From Georgenia_B sunbinii (GTDB lineage: Bacteria > Actinomycetota > Actinomycetes > Actinomycetales > Actinomycetaceae), in the NCBI RefSeq assembly GCF_036421855.1, contig NZ_JAZGOK010000001.1: a stretch of DNA of 64,000 bases, one strand, 5' to 3'. Positions 28,929 to 38,183 of the stretch are shown here, piece after piece; the stretch's first letter is position 1, and each line of letters opens with the position of its first letter. Made by a program: the position numbers and the translations under genes. Under the pieces are notes generated by a model. It did no database searches and was not told where the DNA came from. It saw nothing but the letters and a program-made list of their open reading frames with translations.

Positions 28929-30166
28929 GCAGGCGGCCGCGCCTGACGCCCCGGGGCCAGTGCTTCCTCGGGCTGGGGGTGGCGACGGCCGCCGTCGGGA
29001 TGCTGCTCGGCTTCCCCGACATCACCCGCATCGGGGTGCTGCTCACCTGCCTGCCGTTCCTCGCCCTGCTCTCCGGCGCCCGGCCGCAACCCCCGCTGGA
29101 CGTGCACCGCGGGGTGGCGCCCGCCCTCGCGGCACCCGGCACCACGGTCCGGGTGCGGCTGGTGCTGCGCAACAGCGGCCGGCGTCGGTCCGCCCCCTGG
29201 CTGGCGCACGAAGAGCTGCCCGACGAGCGGCGTCGCTCCCCCCGCTTCCTGGTACCGGTGATGGACCCCGGCGAGCACCACGCGGTCGACTACGAGGTGC
29301 CGGCCGAGACCCGCGGCAGCCACCCGCTCGGCCCGCTCGTGCTCGAGCACCGCGACCCGTTCGGCCTCACCGGCAGCCGCCGCGCGCTCCCCGACGAGCA
29401 CGAGTACATCGTGCTGCCCCGCATCGAGCCGCTCGACCAGGCGGGTCACCACGGCGCCGGGCTCGGCCGCGACGGCCAGGTGCCCCACATGGTCGCGCTG
29501 CACGGCGAGGACGACATGAGCATCCGTGAGTACCGCGACGGCGACGACCTGCGCCGGGTGCACTGGCCCACGACCGCCCACCGCGGCGAGCTCATGGTCC
29601 GCCAGGAGGAGCGTCCCGCCCGGCGGCGCGCGGTCCTCGTGCTCGACACCCGCGAGGCGGCCTTCGCCGGCTGCCCGGAGGCTTTCGAGTGGGCGGTGAG
29701 CGCCGTCGCGTCGGCCGCCGTCCACCTCACGGGGCGGGGGTACGCGGTCCATGTCGTCGGGATCGACCCGGTCCCCGCCGCCGCCGGGCTGCCCGGGCTG
29801 CTGCGGGCGCTGGCGCTCGTCGAGCCCCACGCCACCTCCGTCGCCGCCGCGCTGCGGCAGGCACAGTCGCTCACCGGCGAGGGCGCCGTCGTCGTCGCGG
29901 CGGTCGCCGATCACGATCCCACAGACACGCTGCGGCTGGCAGCGGTCCGTACCCCGGGCAGCCCCGCACTCGCGCTCGTCCTGGACACCGCGAGCTTCGC
30001 GACCCGGTCCGGGCGGCCGGCGCCGGCCCGCGAGCGCACCGACGGCCTCACCGACGCCCTCGTCGACGCCGGTTGGCGGTGCCGGACCGTCACCGAGGGC
30101 GACACCGTCCAGGAGACCTGGGTGTCCGACCGCGCCGGCGCGGCCACGTCGTGGAGCCCCCGATGA
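28925..30166 (+). CDS. DUF58 domain protein (module 1)
   Basis: 413 residues. Two N-terminal membrane helices (about 14-55), a beta-rich middle, and the DUF58 signature REYRDGDDLRRVHWPTTAHRGELMVRQEE followed by a vWA-like Rossmann half (RRRAVLVLDTRE). DUF58 proteins are the usual partners of MoxR ATPases; function not established. Overlaps moxR and the transglutaminase gene by four bases each. Confidence 0.9.
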
Positions 30167-32694
30167 TCGCCCGCGGGCGGTGGGTCGAGTCGCTGCTCGC
30201 GGCGGTGGCCGTCCTCGTCGCCGGCTGGCCGGTCGGTGACCTCGTCGCCAACCAGCCGTGGGTGTGGCCGCTGGTGTGGATCATGCTGCTCGTCGTCGTC
30301 GCCGGCGGCCTCGCCCGGGGGCTGGGCAGCCCCCGCTGGGTGGTGCTGGTGGCCCAGCTCGTCACCGCGCTCAGCGTGCTGGCGTGGACGGTGCAGCGCG
30401 GCAGCGGCGGGAGCCCGGACGAGTCTGCCGTCATGGCGGCGCTCCGGCTCGTCGAGGAGGGCAGCCGCACCATCGCCACGTACGCCGTGCCCGCCCCGGC
30501 GACCGACGGCCTGGTGTTCATCGTGCTCGGCGCGATGGTGCTGCTCATGCTCGTCGTCGACGCCGTCGCCGTCACCTTCGCCGCCCCCGCGATGGCCGGG
30601 GTGCCGCTGCTGCTCATGTGCTCGCTGACCGCCTCGAGCACCGGCGAGCCGCTGCACCCCCGCTACTTCCTCGCCGCCGCAGCCGCCTGGCTGGTGCTGC
30701 TGGCGCGGCATGGGCGCACCGAGGTCGGTCAGTGGTCGGGGCAGACGACCGAGGTGACGACGGTCGACGCCCGGGCCGCCACCGCCGGCGCCACCCGGCG
30801 GTACGGCACGCTGGCCCGTGCACTGGGGGTCAGCGCGCTCGGCGTCGCCGTCGTCGTCCCGAGCCTGCTGCCCCACCTGCCCCCGACGGTCCTCATCGAC
30901 GGGCTCAGCCGCAGCGGCTCGGACACGACGGGCACGGTGAGCTTCACCGAGACCCTCGACCTCGCCCAGGACCTCGCCGACCGGTCCCGTGCCCCGGTGA
31001 TCCGCTACCGTACCGACGACACCTCACCCGGCCCGCTACGGGTCACCGTGACCTCGGACTACGCCGACGGCCAGTGGCTGCCCAACGATCAGGGCTTCGC
31101 CGTCCCGGGCTCCAGCGAGATCACCACGGTCAGCTCGATGGTGCAGCAGACGGCCGGGCTCGAGCCACGCACCGTCGAGACGACGGTCATCCAGAACGGC
31201 CTGCGCGCCCCACAGCTCGCGGTGCCCTACCCGCCGAGCCGGCTCGACCTCGGCGAGATCAGCTGGAGCTGGAACGTCGTCGACGAGACGGTCGTGGTCA
31301 CCACCGCACCGGAGTCCTACGAGGTCAGCCACCAGGAGGTCGGCACGGTCGGCACCCTGCCGGCGGAGATCGGCGCGCCGCCCGAGCGGCTTCTCGACCA
31401 GTTCCAGGTGGCCTCGGAAGAGTCCATCGACGGCCTGCTGTACCGGTGGGGGCCGGACTCGCAGCTGCTCGAGGTCGTCCATCCCGGCGGGCAGCGCGAC
31501 GAGTTCATGACCGACGGTTCCGCACTGGTGGTCGAGCCGGACGGCTCCACCAGACGGAGCCTGCGCACCGATCTCGGTGGCGTGCTCGCCGTCGACCCGG
31601 CGTCCGCCGACGTGGTCGGCCCGCTCGCCGACGAGCTCGCGGGCGGCCTCACCAACCAGATCGACATCGCGCTCGCGCTCCAGAGCTACCTGCGCGGCCC
31701 GGACTTCAGCTACTCCCTCACCCTCGCCGACCCCGTCGAGGGCTCCGACGGCGAGCCGCTCGACGCGGTCTCCCACTTCCTGGCCACCAAGCAGGGCTAC
31801 TGCACGCAGTTCGCCTCCGCGATGGTGATGATGGCCCGCTCGCAGGACATCCCCGCCCGGCTCGCGGTCGGCTTCTTGCCGGGCGACCCCGGGCTGGACG
31901 GCACCCGGACGGTCGTCGCGGCCGACGCCCACGCCTGGCCCGAGCTGTTCATCACCGGGCTCGGCTGGACCCGGTTCGAGCCGACCCCCGGCAGCCGGTC
32001 CGGGGCCGCCCCGGTCTACCAGACACCGGGCGGTGAGATCCCGGTGGAGCCTGCTCCGGAGGTCCCGGAGGAGGCCGACCCGACCCCCGGCACCGTGGTG
32101 CCGGACTCCGCCGCCGAGCAGGGGCGTCGCGACGACGCCGGATGGCTGGCGCAGCACGGCCCCGCGCTGCGCACCGGCCTGCTCGCCGTCGTCGGGCTGG
32201 CGGTGCTGCTGGCCGCGGCGCCCCTGGCGGCCCGGCTGGACCGTCTCCTGCGGCGCCGCAGCGGCATGCCGGTGGAGCGCGAGTGGACGGCCCTCGTCCG
32301 CTCGCTCGAGGACCTCGGCGTCACCCCGCGTCCCGAGCTGACCCCGCGTGGTCAGGCTGCCTACTACGACGCCGAGCTGGCGCCCGACACCGCGGCCCGT
32401 GACGCCCTGCACCGCGCCGTCGGCCGGCTGGAGTCCGCCCGCTACACCGCGGCCGGTGCGCCGGTGGGCACGATGGCCGAGGACGCCCGACGGGTGGTCG
32501 CCTGGCGGCGCGGGTCGCTGCCGCGGCGGAGCCGGGTCGCTGCCGCGCTGTTCCCGCTCAGCGGCCGGCGCCGGCTGGGCCTGGCCGCCGGGCGCCGGTC
32601 GGCAGGTCCCGGCCAGCCCTACTGGCCGAGGAACCAGCGGTGGGGAGCGACGAGCTCGGCCGCCGCGGCCGGGCCCCACGAGCCCGGCTCGTAG
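30163..32694 (+). CDS. Transglutaminase-like membrane protein, TgpA type (DUF3488-transglut_core-DUF4129)
   Basis: 843 residues. Seven or so N-terminal helices (DUF3488), an extracytoplasmic region with the papain-like transglutaminase core (nucleophile in KQGYCTQFASAMVMMARSQ, His in ADAHAWPELF, third residue in WTRFEPTPG where Glu stands at the usual Asp), one more helix (about 680-700) and a cytoplasmic DUF4129 tail. TgpA relatives are thought to modify or cleave envelope proteins. Third gene of module 1. Its last 76 bases overlap the end of zwf on the other strand. Confidence 0.9.
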   Translation: MIARGRWVESLLAAVAVLVAGWPVGDLVANQPWVWPLVWIMLLVVVAGGLARGLGSPRWVVLVAQLVTALSVLAWTVQRGSGGSPDESAVMAALRLVEEGSRTIATYAVPAPATDGLVFIVLGAMVLLMLVVDAVAVTFAAPAMAGVPLLLMCSLTASSTGEPLHPRYFLAAAAAWLVLLARHGRTEVGQWSGQTTEVTTVDARAATAGATRRYGTLARALGVSALGVAVVVPSLLPHLPPTVLIDGLSRSGSDTTGTVSFTETLDLAQDLADRSRAPVIRYRTDDTSPGPLRVTVTSDYADGQWLPNDQGFAVPGSSEITTVSSMVQQTAGLEPRTVETTVIQNGLRAPQLAVPYPPSRLDLGEISWSWNVVDETVVVTTAPESYEVSHQEVGTVGTLPAEIGAPPERLLDQFQVASEESIDGLLYRWGPDSQLLEVVHPGGQRDEFMTDGSALVVEPDGSTRRSLRTDLGGVLAVDPASADVVGPLADELAGGLTNQIDIALALQSYLRGPDFSYSLTLADPVEGSDGEPLDAVSHFLATKQGYCTQFASAMVMMARSQDIPARLAVGFLPGDPGLDGTRTVVAADAHAWPELFITGLGWTRFEPTPGSRSGAAPVYQTPGGEIPVEPAPEVPEEADPTPGTVVPDSAAEQGRRDDAGWLAQHGPALRTGLLAVVGLAVLLAAAPLAARLDRLLRRRSGMPVEREWTALVRSLEDLGVTPRPELTPRGQAAYYDAELAPDTAARDALHRAVGRLESARYTAAGAPVGTMAEDARRVVAWRRGSLPRRSRVAAALFPLSGRRRLGLAAGRRSAGPGQPYWPRNQRWGATSSAAAAGPHEPGS

Positions 32695-34043
32695 GGCAGC
32701 GGCGCCGGCCGGCCATCGCCCTGCAGCGGCGCGAAGGCGACGAAGGCCGCGCGCAGCCCAGCCGCGGTGGTGAACATCGACCGGTCACCGGTGAGCACGT
32801 CGAGCAGCAGGGCGGTGTAGGGCGCCAGCGCCTCGGCGCCGGCGACGTCCTCGAGCTGCAGGGTCGCGGTGGCGGGGCTGAGCGAGAAGTCGTCGGGCCC
32901 AGGGGTCTTGACGGTCATCCCGATCGACACCGACCCGGTGCCGGCGAGGGAGACCTGGATGGTGTCGGGCACGTCGACCTCGCCGATGAGCGGGCCGCGG
33001 GGCGGGCGCAGCACGAGCGTCACCTGCTGCGCGCTGGCCGCCATCCGCTTGCCGGTGCGCAGCAGGAACGGCACGTCACGCCAGCGGTCGTTGTCGATCC
33101 ACAGCCGGGCAGCGATGAAGGTGTCGGTGGCCGAGTCGTCGGCCACCCCGTCCAGGTCGTGGTAGCCCTCGACCTGGCCGAGCACCACCTCCGCGGGGTC
33201 CACCGGCCGGAAACGGGCGATGACTCCCTCGCGCTCGTCGAGGAGGCAGGCGGCGTCCCGGACGTCGGTGGGCGCCTCCATCGCCACCTGGGCAGCGACC
33301 TGGAAGAGGTGGGTGACGAGCATGTCCAGCGCCGCGCCGGTCGAGTCGTAGAACTCCGCGCGGTCGGCGACGTCGAGGTCCTCCGGGACGTCGATCTGCA
33401 CCTGGGAGACGTGCTGGCGGCTCCACACCCCACCGACGAGCTCGTTGGCGAACCGCAGCGCGTACAGGCTCTGCACCGCCTCCTTGCCCAGGAAGTGGTC
33501 GATCCGGTAGACCTGTTCCTCCTCGAGCACCGCCTTGACCCGGCGGTCGAGCTCCTCGAAGCTCGCCAGCGACGTGCCGTACGGCTTCTCGAACACCACC
33601 CGGGACCGCTCGGCGAGCTGGTGCACGCCCAGCGCCTCGGTGATCGGCGCGAAGGCGACCGGCGGGACGGCGAGGTAGTGCACGAGGCGCGGGTCGCCGT
33701 CGATCCTGCCGCGGACCTCGGCGAGGACGTCGAGCAGCTCGCCCGGGTCCTCCTCGGTGAACCCGCCGCCGGCGAACCGCACCCGGCGGCACACCTCGTC
33801 CCAGTCGTCAGGCAGCTGGCCGAACTCGCGCAGCGAGTCGGCGACGTAGTCACGGAACCAGTCGTCGTCGTGGGTCTCTCGGCCGCTCGCGACCAGGTAC
33901 CAGTCGTCGGGCAGGCTGCCGCGTGCGTGCAGCGCGAAGATTGCCGGCAGCACCATCCGGCGGCTCAGGTCCCCGGTCGCACCGAACAGCACGATGACGA
34001 CGGGGGCTGGGTCGGCCGACCGACCGGCAGGGTCCTGGGTCAT
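32619..34043 (-). CDS. zwf: Glucose-6-phosphate 1-dehydrogenase
   Basis: 474 residues from ATG 34043. First enzyme of the oxidative pentose-phosphate route, making NADPH. Nucleotide-binding motif FGATGDLSRRMVLPAI and the substrate motif RIDHFLGKEAVQSL with the catalytic His are intact; FEKPYGTS is also family-typical. It is not clustered with opcA, gnd or tkt here, unlike the usual actinobacterial pentose-phosphate operon, so it may be a second isozyme. Its 3' end overlaps the transglutaminase gene tail-to-tail. Confidence 0.94.
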   Translation of the reverse strand: MTQDPAGRSADPAPVVIVLFGATGDLSRRMVLPAIFALHARGSLPDDWYLVASGRETHDDDWFRDYVADSLREFGQLPDDWDEVCRRVRFAGGGFTEEDPGELLDVLAEVRGRIDGDPRLVHYLAVPPVAFAPITEALGVHQLAERSRVVFEKPYGTSLASFEELDRRVKAVLEEEQVYRIDHFLGKEAVQSLYALRFANELVGGVWSRQHVSQVQIDVPEDLDVADRAEFYDSTGAALDMLVTHLFQVAAQVAMEAPTDVRDAACLLDEREGVIARFRPVDPAEVVLGQVEGYHDLDGVADDSATDTFIAARLWIDNDRWRDVPFLLRTGKRMAASAQQVTLVLRPPRGPLIGEVDVPDTIQVSLAGTGSVSIGMTVKTPGPDDFSLSPATATLQLEDVAGAEALAPYTALLLDVLTGDRSMFTTAAGLRAAFVAFAPLQGDGRPAPLPYEPGSWGPAAAAELVAPHRWFLGQ

Positions 34044-34143
34044 GCGCGGCACGCTACGGCAGGCCAGCCGCACGGGCATCCGGTCCCGTGCCGTGGGCAG
34101 GCAACGTCGCGCCGTCGCGCGCGGCTCGTGCCACGATCGGGGC

Positions 34144-34611
34144 ATGAGCCAGAACGAGACATCCCCGACGGAGACCTCGCCGGACGTCCGCGCGCTGTGG
34201 GCCGAGCGGCAGGGGCGGCCGGAGTACATCGGCTACAACTCCCGCGGGGCGGAGGTACGGATCGGCAAGGGCGACGCCGAAGGAGTGTTCTCCCCCGGCG
34301 AGCTGCTCAAGATCGCGCTGGCGGCGTGCACCGCGCTGTCGACCGATCACGTATTGCGCAGCCGGCTCGGCGAGGACTACCCGGCCGCCGTCGGCGTCTC
34401 GTCGACCGGGGTGCCGGACGAGAACCGGTACGGGTCGCTCGACGTCGAGCTCGTCCTCGACCTCGCCGAGCTGGACGAGGGCCAACGCGCCAAGCTCGCC
34501 GAGCGGATCGACCGCACCTCCAGCCGGCAGTGCACCGTGGGACGCACGATCAAGGCCGGCGCCACCTACGAGGTGACGGTGACCGACGAGCCGCTGCGGG
34601 CAGAGCGATGA
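34144..34611 (+). CDS. OsmC/Ohr family peroxiredoxin-like protein
   Basis: 155 residues. Both redox cysteines of the family are present: the first in the helix LAACTALSTDHV and the second in SSRQCTVGRT. These thiol peroxidases reduce organic hydroperoxides. Stop overlaps the next gene by four bases (ATGA). Divergent from zwf with a 100-base gap. Confidence 0.88.
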   Translation: MSQNETSPTETSPDVRALWAERQGRPEYIGYNSRGAEVRIGKGDAEGVFSPGELLKIALAACTALSTDHVLRSRLGEDYPAAVGVSSTGVPDENRYGSLDVELVLDLAELDEGQRAKLAERIDRTSSRQCTVGRTIKAGATYEVTVTDEPLRAER

Positions 34612-35342
34612 GCCGGACCCGGCAGGCCGACGCCGGTCTCGGCACCGCTCTGGACGCTGCCGCTGACCTGGACGCCGCTGCCCCTGGCGACGCCACCAAC
34701 CGGCTCGAGCGGCTGGTCGAGCGGGCGCTGGCCAAGGGCGGCGGGCGAGCAGCGGCACGCGCCGAGGCGGCGCGGCGGGCCCGGCCGGACGGTTCCCCCG
34801 CGGACGTCATCGCGCTCCTCGAGCACCGGTACCGGCGCCAGGTGCCCGTCGTCAGCGCCGCCGTCGGCCTCACCGCAGCGGTGCCCGGGGTCGGGACCGC
34901 GGTGGCCGCGCTCCTCACCTCCGCCAACCTCGTCTTCTTCTTCCGGTCGAGCACCACCTACATCGGCGCCGTCGGGCACGTCCACGGCATCGCGATCGAC
35001 GACGTCGCCCGCCGCCGCACCCTGCTGCTGGCCGCACTGCTCGGCGAGGACGGCGCCCGGGCGGTCAGCGGACGCCTCGGCGTGAGCAGCCTCTACTGGG
35101 GCCGCGGCATCCTCACCCGACTCCCGCTGGGCACCGTGCGCACCGTCAACCGGGGCCTGGCGCGACGCCTCGTACGGCTCGCCGGCACCAAGGGCGGGGC
35201 GATGATGCTCGGACGGCTGGCGCCGTTCGGCATCGGGGCCGTCGTCGGCTGGTACGTCGGCGGCCGGCTCGCCACGCAGGTGGTGACCGGCGCCCGCGAC
35301 GCCTTCGGGCCGCCGCCCGACGACGACGCCGCCGGCCGATAG
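34608..35342 (+). CDS. EcsC-family-like membrane-associated protein
   Basis: 244 residues. N-terminal charged helical part, then Gly/Ala-rich hydrophobic stretches (VSAAVGLTAAVPGVGTAVAALLTSANLVFFF at about 75-108; LAPFGIGAVVGWYVGG near 205-222). The pattern of hydrophobic hairpins around a VPGVG turn and TKGGAMMLGRLAPFGIGA fits EcsC-like proteins; no function known. Translationally coupled to the OsmC gene. Confidence 0.6.
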   Translation: MSRTRQADAGLGTALDAAADLDAAAPGDATNRLERLVERALAKGGGRAAARAEAARRARPDGSPADVIALLEHRYRRQVPVVSAAVGLTAAVPGVGTAVAALLTSANLVFFFRSSTTYIGAVGHVHGIAIDDVARRRTLLLAALLGEDGARAVSGRLGVSSLYWGRGILTRLPLGTVRTVNRGLARRLVRLAGTKGGAMMLGRLAPFGIGAVVGWYVGGRLATQVVTGARDAFGPPPDDDAAGR

Positions 35343-35386
35343 GGACGCTGTCGTCGCAGGTCGGACCGCGCCTTGAGTCGACGAAC

Positions 35387-35866
35387 TCACTGCTCCCAGA
35401 ACGAACTTGCGTCGATCCGCCACCAGCCTGACGCGTCGACGACAACCAAGTCGATCCTGAGCTCTTCCGGTTCGGACCGCGGGCCGGCAGTAACTCGCCA
35501 TCTCCCCGTGGATTCCTCGATGACGTCGAAATCCTCGGTCGTCAGTGCTTCGGCCGACGAAAGGACTCCGTCTGACGTCCATGCGTCATGTGTTCGCCCA
35601 GCCAGTGCGAGGCAGTCCTCATCCCCTCCGGTGCTCACACCTTCGTCATTCCGGGATGAGGCTTCGGTGAGGACAAGGGCGCAGGCTTCATCGAGCTCCT
35701 CGCTGGCAATGAGCTCGATGAAGGTTGATGCGATTGACGCCGGCGGAATCTGATCCACCTGCGTCGGCGCGTCCTGGCCGCAGGATCCGAGCAGCATGCC
35801 GCACGCCATGACTGCGACGAATACGCGGCGATTCACTGGCTGCGCGCCGGCGCGAGGACGATTCAT
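35387..35866 (-). CDS. Putative lipoprotein of unknown function
   Basis: 159 residues from the second in-frame start (35866). Signal peptide with basic N-region (NRR) and hydrophobic core, then lipobox LLGSC with Cys29 as the lipidated residue. The mature part is acidic and ends WRVTAGPR...WWRIDASSFWEQ, resembling the NTF2-like/DUF4878 type of small secreted domain, which I cannot confirm. Region 35,340-36,120 has clearly lower GC and different codon use than its neighbours, which suggests acquisition. Confidence 0.6.
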   Translation of the reverse strand: MNRPRAGAQPVNRRVFVAVMACGMLLGSCGQDAPTQVDQIPPASIASTFIELIASEELDEACALVLTEASSRNDEGVSTGGDEDCLALAGRTHDAWTSDGVLSSAEALTTEDFDVIEESTGRWRVTAGPRSEPEELRIDLVVVDASGWWRIDASSFWEQ

Positions 35867-36065
35867 TGATGGAACGACAGTGCCTTCCGGCAGGGAAACT
35901 GGCTTTAGCGGGAGAACGAAGCGTCGGCGCACGCCGCACCGAGAGAGATTGAATATTGCGATCTTGACATGCAACGCGGCGTCGGATCAAGGTGCGCTTG
36001 CAGTTCCACCAGCGGACCGTGTCGCACGCACAATCTGCCACCCACCCGATGACGCCGCTGCTCAG

Positions 36066-36086
36066 GTTGAGCCGAGGTGACTCAAC
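36066..36086. promoter_or_regulatory. HAIR-like operator (HspR site) upstream of hsp20
   Basis: GTTGAG, nine bases, CTCAAC. This keeps the geometry of the HspR inverted repeat (CTTGAGT-N7-ACTCAAG): TTGAG and CTCAA separated by nine bases, with the outer C/G pair changed to G/C and one inner base changed. It lies 120 bases before the hsp20 start. HspR is not encoded in this window. Confidence 0.75.
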
Positions 36087-36108
36087 TTTTCTCGGCTAGC
36101 GAACCGGC

Positions 36109-36135
36109 TTAGCACTCACCCATGCCGAGTGCCAG
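36109..36135. promoter_or_regulatory. CIRCE element (HrcA site) upstream of hsp20
   Basis: TTAGCACTC-N9-GAGTGCCAG. The left arm is the exact CIRCE half-site and the right arm matches GAGTGCTAA at seven of nine bases with the canonical nine-base spacer. CIRCE binds the HrcA repressor. It lies 23 bases downstream of the HAIR-like site and 70 bases before the hsp20 ATG, so both repressors could act at one promoter. The remainder of 35,867-36,065 shows no gene. Confidence 0.85.
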
Positions 36136-36205
36136 AATTGGCGCTGGCGGCACCGGAGGGTGCCGCCCCCGGCCGAGCCGGGCGCCCGTCCCACGGAGGT
36201 ATGCC

Positions 36206-36652
36206 ATGACTCTGTTGACCGACCCGTTCCGCGACATGGAGCGCATCTTCGGTTCCGCGCTGCGCCAGGCGCCGGCGACCACCGCGATGCCGCTCGACCT
36301 CTTCCGCAAGGGTGAGGCCTTCGTCGCGCTGATCGACCTGCCCGGCGTCGACCCCTCGACGATCGACATCGACGTCGAGGACCGCACGCTGACCGTCCGC
36401 GCCGAACGCACCAGCGTTGCGGGCGACGACGTCCAGTGGCTGTCCCACGAGCGTCCCGCCGGGACGTTCGCGCGCCAGCTGACGCTGGGCACCGGCCTGG
36501 CACTGGACAAGATCAACGCCGACTACGCCGACGGCGTCCTCACGCTGACCATCCCGGTCGCCGAGGAGGCCCGGCCGCGCAAGATCGAGGTGGCCCACAC
36601 GCCGCGAGCCCTCGAGTCGCGCGACGGCGAGAAGGTCGCCACCGGCGCCTGA
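36206..36652 (+). CDS. hsp20: Hsp20/alpha-crystallin family small heat-shock protein
   Basis: 148 residues. ATP-independent holdase that keeps unfolded proteins soluble. The alpha-crystallin domain runs about 28-125: FVALIDLPGVDPSTIDIDVEDRTLTVRAER and the closing ADGVLTLTIPVAEEARPRKIEV with the I-x-V-like anchor. GGAGGT sits five bases upstream of ATG 36206. Its 5' region carries both HAIR-like and CIRCE operators, a direct indication of heat-shock repression by HspR and HrcA. Confidence 0.95.
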   Translation: MTLLTDPFRDMERIFGSALRQAPATTAMPLDLFRKGEAFVALIDLPGVDPSTIDIDVEDRTLTVRAERTSVAGDDVQWLSHERPAGTFARQLTLGTGLALDKINADYADGVLTLTIPVAEEARPRKIEVAHTPRALESRDGEKVATGA

Positions 36653-36742
36653 CGGCCGTCGATCGCGGACCCTCGACGGGGCCGTCGCCCACCGGGCGGC
36701 GGCCTCGTCGCCGTTCCCGCCACGTCGGCCTACCATGGCCCG

Positions 36743-37558
36743 GTGAGCCCACAGCCCGTCCCCGCGACCACTCCCTACGAGGACCTGCTCCGGCTGGTGC
36801 TGGCGCAGGGCACCCCGAAGTCGGACCGCACCGGCACCGGGACCCGCAGCGTCTTCGGTCACCAGATGCGCTTCGACCTGCAGGCCGGCTTCCCGCTCGT
36901 GACCACCAAGCGGGTGTTCCTGCGCGGCGTCGTCGAGGAGTTGCTGTGGTTCCTGCGCGGGGAGACCAACGCCCGCGCGCTGCAGGACAAGGGCGTGAAG
37001 ATCTGGGACGAGTGGGCCGGCCCCGACGGTGACCTCGGACCGATCTACGGCTACCAGTGGCGCTCCTGGCCCACGCCGGACGGCCGTCACATCGACCAGC
37101 TCAGCGGCGTGCTCGACACGCTGCGCAACAACCCCGACTCGCGGCGGATGATCGTCTCGGCATGGAACGTCGCCGACCTCGACGAGATGGCGCTGGTGCC
37201 GTGCCACGCGTTCTTCCAGTTCTACGTCGCCGACGGCCGGCTCTCCCTGCAGCTGTACCAGCGCAGCGCCGACCTCTTCCTCGGCGTGCCGTTCAACATC
37301 GCCTCCTACGCACTGCTCGCCCACATGGTCGCCCAGCAGGTGGGCCTGGACGTCGGCGAGCTCGTCTGGACCGGCGGGGACTGCCACATCTACGACAACC
37401 ATGTCGACCAGGTGCGCGAGCAGCTCTCCCGCGAGCCCTACCCGCTGCCCCGCCTCGAGCTGCGGCCCGCGGCGTCGCTGTTCGACTACTCCGCGCAGGA
37501 CGTCGTCGTGCACGACTACCGCCACCACCCCTCGATCAAGGCACCGGTGGCGGTATGA
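36743..37558 (+). CDS. thyA: Thymidylate synthase
   Basis: 271 residues from GTG 36743. Methylates dUMP with methylene-THF, producing dTMP and DHF. DRTGTGTRSVFGHQMRFDL, WDEWAGPDGDLGPIYGYQWR, catalytic Cys in VPCHAFFQFYV and QRSADLFLGVPFNIASYALL are all intact. The stop overlaps the folA start (ATGA), placing DHF production and recycling in one transcript. Confidence 0.98.
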   Translation: MSPQPVPATTPYEDLLRLVLAQGTPKSDRTGTGTRSVFGHQMRFDLQAGFPLVTTKRVFLRGVVEELLWFLRGETNARALQDKGVKIWDEWAGPDGDLGPIYGYQWRSWPTPDGRHIDQLSGVLDTLRNNPDSRRMIVSAWNVADLDEMALVPCHAFFQFYVADGRLSLQLYQRSADLFLGVPFNIASYALLAHMVAQQVGLDVGELVWTGGDCHIYDNHVDQVREQLSREPYPLPRLELRPAASLFDYSAQDVVVHDYRHHPSIKAPVAV

Positions 37559-38055
37559 CCCTCGGGATGATCTGGGCGCAGGCCCACGACCGTGTCATCG
37601 GCAAGGACAACGACCTGCCGTGGCACCTGCCCGAAGACCTGCGCCACTTCCGGCAGACGACCGCCGGTGACGCCGTCGTCATGGGCCGGCGGCAGTGGGA
37701 GTCTCTCCCGGAGCGGATCCGGCCGCTGCCCGGGCGGCGCAACATCGTGCTCACCCGCAACCGCGACTACGAGGCCCCCGGTGCAGAGGTGGTCGACAAC
37801 CTCCCGGCGGCGCTGGCGCTGGTCGCCGGCGAGGACGCCTGGATCTGCGGCGGTGCCCAGGTGTACGAGCAGGCCATCGCCCACGCCGACCTGCTCGTCG
37901 TCACCGAGATCGACCACGCCGTCGACGGCGACTGCCACGCACCGATCATCGCCGGGGAGTGGCGCCTCACCGAGCAGGACCCCGCCGACGGCGGTTGGCA
38001 GGTCGCCGAGAACGGCATGCGCTTTCGCATCCTCACATACCGCCACCCCCGCTGA
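37555..38055 (+). CDS. folA: Dihydrofolate reductase
   Basis: 166 residues. Reduces DHF to THF with NADPH. Landmarks: MIWAQAHDRVIGKDNDLPWHLPEDLRHFR, MGRRQWESLP, RRNIVLTRN and ICGGAQVYEQAI. Coupled to thyA by a four-base overlap. The last two bases of its TGA stop are the first two bases of repeat locus A. Confidence 0.97.
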   Translation: MTLGMIWAQAHDRVIGKDNDLPWHLPEDLRHFRQTTAGDAVVMGRRQWESLPERIRPLPGRRNIVLTRNRDYEAPGAEVVDNLPAALALVAGEDAWICGGAQVYEQAIAHADLLVVTEIDHAVDGDCHAPIIAGEWRLTEQDPADGGWQVAENGMRFRILTYRHPR

Positions 38056-38145
38056 CAGCAGACTTGTCACCGACAGCGGGATTGTCACCGACAGCAGACT
38101 TGTCACCGACAGCAGACTTGTCCACGCGTGGACAATCCCGCTGTC
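38054..38145. repeat. Repeat locus A: four direct and one inverted 18-base units
   Basis: Contiguous units at 38054-38071, 38072-38089, 38090-38107 and 38108-38125, consensus GASAGCRGRMTTRTCNNC, then GC and an inverted unit 38128-38145 that pairs with unit 4 (or unit 2) into a hairpin with a two-base loop. Unit 1 begins at the G of the folA stop codon TGA. A G-rich tail with five runs of three or more G follows (38,146-38,180). It fills the convergent gap between folA and the XRE gene and probably terminates both. Confidence 0.9.
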
Positions 38146-38183
38146 GGCGAGAGGGGTGGGCGAGGGGGGTGGGCGCGGGCGGG

